DNA of 10,521 nucleotides, from positions 1 to 10,521 of the forward strand of contig JAWLDB010000091.1 of the NCBI GenBank assembly GCA_041686915.1, written 5' to 3'. Under the pieces are notes generated by a model. It had not been told where the DNA came from and searched no databases. It saw only the letters and a list, made by a program, of their open reading frames with translations. Below, one piece after another: positions 5,043-10,521 of the stretch (its first letter is position 1; each line of letters begins with the position of its first letter). Origin of the DNA: JAWLDB01 sp041686915 (GTDB lineage Bacteria; Bacillota; UBA994; UBA5500). The position numbers and the translations under genes are program-made.

Positions 5043-8000
5043 ATGTATAAACCCATTCCAGCGGGTTTACGCACTCGACAGTCCTTCGGGCAAATTACAG
5101 AAGTTCTTCCCATGCCAGACCTGATTGAGATTCAGATTGAATCTTCCAGGTGGTTTTTGGAAGAAGGACTAGCCGAGACATTCCGTGACATATCCCCTAT
5201 ACAGGACTTCACCGGGAATCTCGTCTTGGAATTCGTAGACTATCAGTTTGGCGAGCCAAAGTATTCGATTGAAGAAGCAAAAGAGCGAGATGTAACCTAT
5301 TCTGCGCCTCTGCGCGTCAAAGCAAGGTTGGTTAACAAGGAAACGGGTGAAGTCAAGGAGCAGGAAGTCTTTATGGGCGACTTCCCACTTATGACGGAGA
5401 ACGGCACCTTTATCTACAACGGTGCGGAGCGCGTGGTGGTCAGTCAGCTAGTCAGGTCCCCGGGAGCCTATTATACCGAGACCATTGACCCTAGCGGCCA
5501 CAAGCTTTTTGGTGCAACTGTGATTCCCAACCGGGGTGCTTGGCTTGAAATGGAGACTGACTCCAACGATGTCGTCTCCGTCAGGGTTGACCGCACCCGT
5601 AAAATACCTGTATCCGTACTCCTCCGGGCGTTGGGCTATGGAACCAATGCTGAAATTTGGCGTGTCTTCGGCGAAGATGCGCCGCTACAGCCTACCTTAG
5701 ACAAGGACTCAACAGAGACAGGCGAGGAAGGTTTGCTTGAGATTTACAAGCGCCTGCGACCAGGTGAACCGCCAACGGTTGACAGCGCTCAATCCTTATT
5801 GCAGTCTCTGTTCTTTGACCCGCGTCGCTATGACCTGGCACACGTGGGCCGATACAAACTTTACAAGAAACTGTCACTGAAGCGACGTGTCCTAAACAAA
5901 ATGTCTGCCCAGACAATCGTCGCTACCGAGACATTGCTGCAGCCACAAGTTGGCCCTAACGACCTCCGGCCGGCAGTTGCCCCAGGTGAACCTCTTTTCA
6001 CAGAGGGCGAAGTTATTGTTGAAGCCGGTCAACGGATTGTCAGGCGCATTGCTGAACGATTGGAAGCAGCAGGTGTAAACGAAATTTACCTGCAGGTTGA
6101 TCGCGATACCCGGGTCAAGGTTATTGGACACGGACTCTACCGGCAGTCTTGGCAAGAGCAAGTTGCAGGCCGCCGTCTGGCAACCGAAATAAGGTCCCAA
6201 GATGGCAACCTCGTATTACCTGCCGAAAGCGAACTGCATGAGGATAACATGGGCCGCCTGGCCGCTGCATACGACAGGCTGGCTGAAAAGCGGGTTGTGC
6301 TGCATGCTAAGCGTGGTATTGAAGAAGTCATCCTGACGGACCGCTACATCGCTTCTTCGGATAAGCATATCTCCAAGGATGATATCATCGCCTCCGTCAA
6401 CTATATGCTCGGCTTGATGCAAGGTCTCGGTAATGTAGATGACATCGACCACTTGGGTAACAGGCGTCTGCGGTCTATTGGCGAGCTCCTGCAGAACCAG
6501 TTCCGCATAGGCCTATCCCGTATGGAGAGGGTCGTCAAGGAGCGCATGACCATTCAGGATGTCGATGTGATCACACCGCAAGCGCTGATTAACATCCGGC
6601 CTGTTGTCGCTTCCATCAAGGAGTTCTTCGGAAGCAGCCAGCTGTCCCAGTTCATGGACCAGACTAACCCGTTGGCAGAACTGTCGCACAAGCGACGCCT
6701 GAGCGCGCTTGGGCCTGGCGGCTTGAGCCGCGACAGGGCTGGCGTAGAGGTGCGCGACGTCCACCACTCCCACTACGGCCGCATCTGCCCGATTGAAACG
6801 CCTGAAGGTCCGAACGTAGGTCTGATAGGTAACCTGAGTACGTATGCGCGTATCAACCAGTACGGGTTTGTTGAAACGCCCTACCGCGTTGTTGATAAGG
6901 ACAACGGCAAGGTTACTGACGAAATTGAGTTCCTGACTGCCGATGAGGAAGATGAGTATGTAATCGCCCAGGCTAACGCAGCACTGGACGAGAATGACTT
7001 CTTTGTGGATGAACGCGTACCTGTGCGTTATAAGCACGATGTTAAGGTTGTTCCGCCCAAGGAAGTTGACTATATGGACGTCTCTCCAAAACAGGTATTC
7101 AGTATTGCAACTACGCTGATCCCGTTCTTGGAGCATGATGATGCGAGCCGCGCGTTAATGGGCGCGAACATGATGAAGCAGGCGGTCCCGCTGCTGAGAC
7201 CACAGGCACCTGTCGTTGGTACCGGCATGGAAGGCAAGGCAGCCTATGACAGTGGAAGCCTTGTGCTGGCTGCTCGCCCGGGCGTAGTAACCCGCGTTAC
7301 AGCTAAGGAAATCGTTGTACAGAACGATGACGGTGCAGTAGATACCTATAAATTGCTTAAGTTCCGGCGCTCCAACCAGGGTACCTGTATCAACCAACGT
7401 CCGCTCGTTCGCAAGGGACAACGGATCGAAAAGGGATCCGTCCTGGCAGACGGTCCGAGTACAGACCAAGGTGAAACTGCTCTTGGCCGGAACGTATTGG
7501 TTGCATTTATGCCCTGGGGTGGCTACAACTACGAGGATGCCATCCTGATCAGTGAACGTATGGTAATGGAAGACGTGTTTACTTCCATTCACATTGAGGA
7601 ATACGAGTCAGAAGCCCGAGACACAAAACTTGGACCGGAAGAGATTACCCGTGACATTCCTAACGTCGGTGAGGATGTACTCAAGGATCTGGATGACAGG
7701 GGAATCATTCGCATCGGTGCGGAAGTGAGGGCCGGCGATATTCTGGTCGGAAAAGTTACTCCTAAAGGTGAGACCGAGCTCACTGCTGAGGAACGTCTAT
7801 TGAGGGCTATCTTCGGTGAGAAGGCCAGGGAAGTCCGTGACACATCCTTGAAAGTACCGCATGGAGAAGCCGGCAAGGTAGTGGATGTCAAGGTGTTTAC
7901 CCGCGAAGGCGGTGACGAACTGCCGCCTGGCGTAAACATGCTGGTAAGGGTCTACATCGCCCAGAAACGCAAGATATCCGAGGGTGACAAGATGGCGGGC

Positions 8001-9173
8001 CGCCATGGTAACAAGGGTGTTATTGCCCGCATTCTGCCTGAAGAAGATATGCCGTTCCTGCCTGATGGTACGCCGGTGCAGATTGTGCTTAACCCCTTGG
8101 GCGTGCCTTCTCGTATGAATGTTGGTCAGATACTGGAGACCCATTTGGGTTGGGCAGCGTCTGCGCTTGGGTATCATATGGCTACACCGGTTTTTGATGG
8201 TGCATCTGAACAGGACATCGTGGGCCTGCTGGCGGAAGCTGGATTGCCAAACACGGGCAAGACTGTTGTCTATGATGGCAAGACAGGTATGCCGTTTGAT
8301 AACGAGATAACCGTTGGGTACATCTACATGCTCAAGCTGTTCCATCTGGTCGATGACAAGATCCATGCGCGTTCCACTGGACCTTACTCACTGGTTACCC
8401 AGCAGCCGCTTGGCGGTAAAGCCCAGTTTGGCGGTCAGAGGTTTGGTGAGATGGAGGTATGGGCTCTCGAGGCCTATGGTGCTTCTTATACGCTCCAAGA
8501 ATTGTTGACCGTCAAGTCTGACGACGTAGTAGGTCGCGTGCGTACCTACGAGTCAATCGTCAAAGGCGAGAACGTTCCTGAGCCAGGCGTTCCGGAATCA
8601 TTCAAAGTGCTTATCAAGGAGCTGCAAAGCCTTGGCATGGACGTCAAGGTAATGAACGAAGCCAACCAGGAAATTGAGATGCGCGAGTATGATGAGGACG
8701 TTAATGATAATGTTCGCGAGCTCAATCTCAACATGGAAGGCATGGAGGGCGAGGAAGAGGCAGTCCGTAAACGCCCCACCCGGGTCATAGCTCCCGACGA
8801 GGATGAGGAAGAAGCCGACGACGATGCAGAAGACGCTGATGAAGAGGCGGAAGACGAGATCGATGTTGTTGAACCATTAGACGATGATACGGAAGATGAA
8901 GAAGACGACATAGATATCGATGCTTTAGCCAAGGTAATCAAGAAGCGCATTGTCAACATCGACGACGATGAAGATGATGACTTTGAGGGAGAAGAACCAG
9001 AGGATGATGGTCAGGCCGCAGGGGAGCTGACTCTCGAGCAGAAGTTGGCCCAGCTCAGCCGCATCATCCGTCCCAGGCTGGATATCGATGATGTAGTTGA
9101 CGATGACGAAGATGAGAAATCCGCGAAATCCAAGGCTGCAGCCCCGAAGGGTAAAGGTCGGCCGTCTAGATAG
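5043..9173 (+). CDS. rpoB: DNA-directed RNA polymerase subunit beta with long acidic C-terminal tail
   Basis: RpoB is the beta subunit that, with beta', forms the RNA polymerase catalytic centre. From ATG 5043 it has 1376 residues, well above the roughly 1190-1250 usual in Firmicutes. Recognisable blocks include MGDFPLMTENGTFIYNGAER and VVVSQLVRSPGAYY near the N-terminus. The rifampicin-binding region lies at about 530-561. GYNYEDAILISERM and the Lys-bearing KRKISEGDKMAGRHGNKG follow, with catalytic-centre lysines at 983 and 991. GPYSLVTQQPLGGKAQFGGQRFGEMEVWALEAYGA is the beta' contact near the C-terminus. The family core ends around EIEMREYDED (about 1210-1219). The rest is a roughly 160-residue acidic tail. 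A possible duplicated module lies at about 298-421. Start GTG 5031 would add four residues. Transcription probably comes from the promoter at 4812-4840 through a structured leader. Confidence 0.97.
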   Translation: MYKPIPAGLRTRQSFGQITEVLPMPDLIEIQIESSRWFLEEGLAETFRDISPIQDFTGNLVLEFVDYQFGEPKYSIEEAKERDVTYSAPLRVKARLVNKETGEVKEQEVFMGDFPLMTENGTFIYNGAERVVVSQLVRSPGAYYTETIDPSGHKLFGATVIPNRGAWLEMETDSNDVVSVRVDRTRKIPVSVLLRALGYGTNAEIWRVFGEDAPLQPTLDKDSTETGEEGLLEIYKRLRPGEPPTVDSAQSLLQSLFFDPRRYDLAHVGRYKLYKKLSLKRRVLNKMSAQTIVATETLLQPQVGPNDLRPAVAPGEPLFTEGEVIVEAGQRIVRRIAERLEAAGVNEIYLQVDRDTRVKVIGHGLYRQSWQEQVAGRRLATEIRSQDGNLVLPAESELHEDNMGRLAAAYDRLAEKRVVLHAKRGIEEVILTDRYIASSDKHISKDDIIASVNYMLGLMQGLGNVDDIDHLGNRRLRSIGELLQNQFRIGLSRMERVVKERMTIQDVDVITPQALINIRPVVASIKEFFGSSQLSQFMDQTNPLAELSHKRRLSALGPGGLSRDRAGVEVRDVHHSHYGRICPIETPEGPNVGLIGNLSTYARINQYGFVETPYRVVDKDNGKVTDEIEFLTADEEDEYVIAQANAALDENDFFVDERVPVRYKHDVKVVPPKEVDYMDVSPKQVFSIATTLIPFLEHDDASRALMGANMMKQAVPLLRPQAPVVGTGMEGKAAYDSGSLVLAARPGVVTRVTAKEIVVQNDDGAVDTYKLLKFRRSNQGTCINQRPLVRKGQRIEKGSVLADGPSTDQGETALGRNVLVAFMPWGGYNYEDAILISERMVMEDVFTSIHIEEYESEARDTKLGPEEITRDIPNVGEDVLKDLDDRGIIRIGAEVRAGDILVGKVTPKGETELTAEERLLRAIFGEKAREVRDTSLKVPHGEAGKVVDVKVFTREGGDELPPGVNMLVRVYIAQKRKISEGDKMAGRHGNKGVIARILPEEDMPFLPDGTPVQIVLNPLGVPSRMNVGQILETHLGWAASALGYHMATPVFDGASEQDIVGLLAEAGLPNTGKTVVYDGKTGMPFDNEITVGYIYMLKLFHLVDDKIHARSTGPYSLVTQQPLGGKAQFGGQRFGEMEVWALEAYGASYTLQELLTVKSDDVVGRVRTYESIVKGENVPEPGVPESFKVLIKELQSLGMDVKVMNEANQEIEMREYDEDVNDNVRELNLNMEGMEGEEEAVRKRPTRVIAPDEDEEEADDDAEDADEEAEDEIDVVEPLDDDTEDEEDDIDIDALAKVIKKRIVNIDDDEDDDFEGEEPEDDGQAAGELTLEQKLAQLSRIIRPRLDIDDVVDDDEDEKSAKSKAAAPKGKGRPSR
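5934..6305 (+). repeat. Possible intragenic duplication in RpoB (residues about 298-352 and 377-421)
   Basis: Copy 1 (5934-6098) reads LLQPQV...GEVIVEAGQRIVRRIAERLEAAGV. Copy 2 (6171-6305) reads RRLATEIRSQDGNLVLPAESELHEDNMGRL and ends in VVL. Both show the pattern of a beta strand with Gly-x-(Val/Leu), an Ala-Glu or Ala-Gly turn, then an amphipathic helix and a valine-rich strand. B. subtilis RpoB has a single such unit here (LAETLVDPETGEILAEKGQIL, from memory). Identity between copies is low, so this is a fold-level guess. Confidence 0.35.
6630..6725 (+). other. Rifampicin resistance-determining region of rpoB, sensitive-type sequence
   Basis: Residues about 530-561 read GSSQLSQFMDQTNPL then AELSHKRRLSALGPGGL. 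The residues equivalent to E. coli Leu511, Gln513, Asp516, His526, Ser531 and Leu533 all have the wild-type identity. Drug sensitivity is inferred from this and not shown. Confidence 0.85.
8691..9170 (+). other. Acidic, modular C-terminal extension of RpoB
   Basis: Residues about 1217-1376 follow the conserved beta core. They consist mainly of Asp/Glu runs, broken by three short basic-hydrophobic segments: VRKRPTRVIAP (about 8757-8795), ALAKVIKKRIVNI (about 8922-8960) and LAQLSRIIRPRLDI (9045-9086). Each leads into a DED/DDD run, and the end is Lys-rich (KSAKSKAAAPKGKGRPSR). The second and third segments can be aligned as (L/A)xxxIxxRxxxIDD. It is probably disordered with short helices. B. 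subtilis RpoB also ends in an acidic stretch, but a much shorter one. Confidence 0.8.
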
Positions 9174-9237
9174 TCCGACGTATAGTGCAGATGAGGTTAG
9201 TGTTTCGTCGACCTGATACAACTGCCAAGATGCAATG

Positions 9238-9244
9238 AAGGGAG
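9238..9244 (+). promoter_or_regulatory. Ribosome binding site for rpoC
   Basis: AAGGGAG ends 9 nt before TTG 9254. This supports the first of two adjacent TTG codons as the start and gives the family N-terminus MLDLN. The 80-base rpoB-rpoC gap shows no convincing promoter or terminator. Confidence 0.65.
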
Positions 9245-9253
9245 AGACGGCCA

Positions 9254-10521
9254 TTGTTGGATCTCAATGTTTTTGGTTCCATTAAGATCAGTCTGGCATC
9301 TCCGGATCAGATACGCGAATGGTCCAAGGGCGAGGTCAAGAAGCCAGAGACCATCAACTACCGCACACTGAAACCGGAGAAGGAAGGGCTTTTCTGCGAA
9401 AAGATATTTGGCCCGACCAAGGACTGGGAATGTAACTGCGGTAAGTACAAGCGAGTCCGCTACAAGGGCATCGTCTGCGACAAGTGTGGTGTAGAGGTAA
9501 CTCGGGCCAAGGTCCGTCGTGAGCGCATGGGCCATATCGAGTTGGCGGCACCTGTCTCTCATATATGGTACTTCAAAGGTATCCCTAGCCGGATGGGGTT
9601 AATCATGGACATGTCACCCCGTTTGTTGGAAAAGGTGCTGTACTTTGCGGCCTATACTGTGCTTGATCCAGGCGAGACTAGCTTGTCCTACAAGCAGATC
9701 CTGACTGAGACAGAGTACAGGGAAGCTCGCGACAAGTATGGCTACGGTTTCCGCGTAGGTATGGGCGCTGAAGCAGTCAGAGAACTGCTCTCACAGATCG
9801 ACCTTGACAGCCTCGCCAAGGATCTGAGAGCTGAACTGGAGGATGCTACTGGACAGAGGCGCATCAGAGTAATTCGCAGGCTGGAAGTGGTTGAGTCGTT
9901 CCGTCAGTCTGGCAACCGGCCAGAGTGGATGATTCTAGATGTAATCCCCGTCATTCCGCCAGATCTGCGACCGATGGTGCAACTCGATGGCGGTAGGTTT
10001 GCGACTTGCGACTTGAATGACCTATACCGCCGGGTTATCAACCGAAACAATCGTCTCAAGCGTCTACTCGAACTCGGAGCTCCTGATATCATTGTACGGA
10101 ATGAGAAGCGCATGCTGCAGGAAGCGGTGGATGCGTTAATCGATAACGGTCGCAGAGGGCGGCCAGTCACAGGCCCTGGAAACCGGCCGCTGAAGTCGCT
10201 CAGCGACATGCTGAAGGGTAAGCAAGGCCGCTTCCGTCAGAACTTGCTCGGCAAACGCGTTGACTACTCCGGTCGTTCGGTTATCGTCGTCGGGCCTGAG
10301 TTGAAGCTGTATCAATGCGGCTTGCCGAAGGAGATGGCTCTTGAGCTGTTTAAGCCTTTCGTCATGAAAAAGCTCGTCAAGGAAGGCTTCGCGCATAACA
10401 TCAAGAGCGCCAAACGCATGGTCGAGCGTGTCCGTGACGAGGTGTGGGATGTTCTGGAAGAAGTTATTCAAGAACACCCAGTGTTACTCAACCGCGCTCC
10501 TACCTTGCACAGGTTGGGTAT
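9254..10521 (+). CDS. rpoC: DNA-directed RNA polymerase subunit beta', N-terminal part (3' end outside window)
   Basis: Beta' carries the catalytic Mg-binding aspartates of RNA polymerase. Only its first 422 codons are visible, and the frame is open at the right edge. The N-terminus MLDLNVFGSIKISLASPDQIREWS is the family norm. A zinc-binding site is formed by Cys60, Cys62, Cys75 and Cys78 (ECNCGKYK...VCDKCGVEV). RERMGHIELAAPVSHIWYFK and PSRMGLIMDMSPR follow, then VIPVIPPDLRPMVQLDGGRFATCDLNDLYRRVINRNNRL. KGKQGRFRQNLLGKRVDYSGRSVIVVGP is the switch-2/template-contact region. The last codons read LLNRAPTLHRLG, shortly before the expected NADFDGD active site, which lies outside. The start is TTG, the second TTG-initiated core gene in the window after ricT. 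It is probably translated from the rpoB transcript. Confidence 0.97.
   Translation, partial: MLDLNVFGSIKISLASPDQIREWSKGEVKKPETINYRTLKPEKEGLFCEKIFGPTKDWECNCGKYKRVRYKGIVCDKCGVEVTRAKVRRERMGHIELAAPVSHIWYFKGIPSRMGLIMDMSPRLLEKVLYFAAYTVLDPGETSLSYKQILTETEYREARDKYGYGFRVGMGAEAVRELLSQIDLDSLAKDLRAELEDATGQRRIRVIRRLEVVESFRQSGNRPEWMILDVIPVIPPDLRPMVQLDGGRFATCDLNDLYRRVINRNNRLKRLLELGAPDIIVRNEKRMLQEAVDALIDNGRRGRPVTGPGNRPLKSLSDMLKGKQGRFRQNLLGKRVDYSGRSVIVVGPELKLYQCGLPKEMALELFKPFVMKKLVKEGFAHNIKSAKRMVERVRDEVWDVLEEVIQEHPVLLNRAPTLHRLG

Noticed and set aside
6513..7136. Long 207-codon open frame on the - strand inside rpoB
   Set aside because: It lies wholly opposite highly conserved RpoB sequence, has no ribosome binding site or recognisable domain, and is explained by codon bias of the sense gene. 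The same applies to 7797-8366.
8546..8959. Serine-rich 137-codon frame on the - strand
   Set aside because: It is the antisense reading of the GAT/GAC/GAA-rich acidic tail of rpoB, which gives serine runs automatically.

Overview
The window reads as chromosomal core-genome DNA from a Firmicutes (Bacillota) bacterium, most likely a clostridial or other deep-branching lineage. Three things suggest this. The order holB-ricT-(insert)-trmN-rsmI follows the Bacillus holB-yaaT-yabA-yabB-yazA-yabC neighbourhood. The RicT and RpoB proteins look Firmicutes-like over most of their length. Every gene lies on the + strand in compact operons with strong Shine-Dalgarno sites and frequent GTG/TTG starts. I cannot name a genus.

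Layout. (1) Positions 2-487 hold the 3' end of holB, the clamp-loader delta' subunit. (2) Positions 524-1231 hold ricT (yaaT, PSP1 domain). Its cysteines are well conserved but its C-terminus is short and possibly frameshifted. (3) Positions 1259-3163 hold a membrane-anchored NHL-repeat beta-propeller protein, sitting where yabA lies in Bacillus. (4) Positions 3184-3936 hold a TrmN6/YabB-type methyltransferase, and 3941-4765 hold rsmI, a 16S rRNA 2'-O-methyltransferase. A perfect 15-bp inverted repeat starts at the rsmI stop codon. (5) Positions 4794-5042 are intergenic. They hold a strong sigma-A-type promoter with an extended -10 and a leader of about 195 nt with two adjacent hairpins; the second looks like an intrinsic terminator (attenuator). 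(6) Positions 5043-9173 hold rpoB, with an unusually long acidic C-terminal tail and a possible internal duplication. (7) From 9254 to the window end is the 5' part of rpoC.

How the genes work together. The first block joins replication (HolB), an RNA-maturation/biofilm regulator (RicT), an envelope propeller protein of unknown role, and two tRNA/rRNA methyltransferases, apparently as one operon. The second block encodes the two large RNA polymerase subunits. rpoB is not preceded here by rplK-rplA-rplJ-rplL, its usual bacterial partners. It has its own promoter and leader directly behind rsmI. The most interesting signals are this detached rpoBC operon with its putative attenuator, and the modular acidic RpoB tail. 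I saw no mobile element, CRISPR array, tRNA or rRNA.
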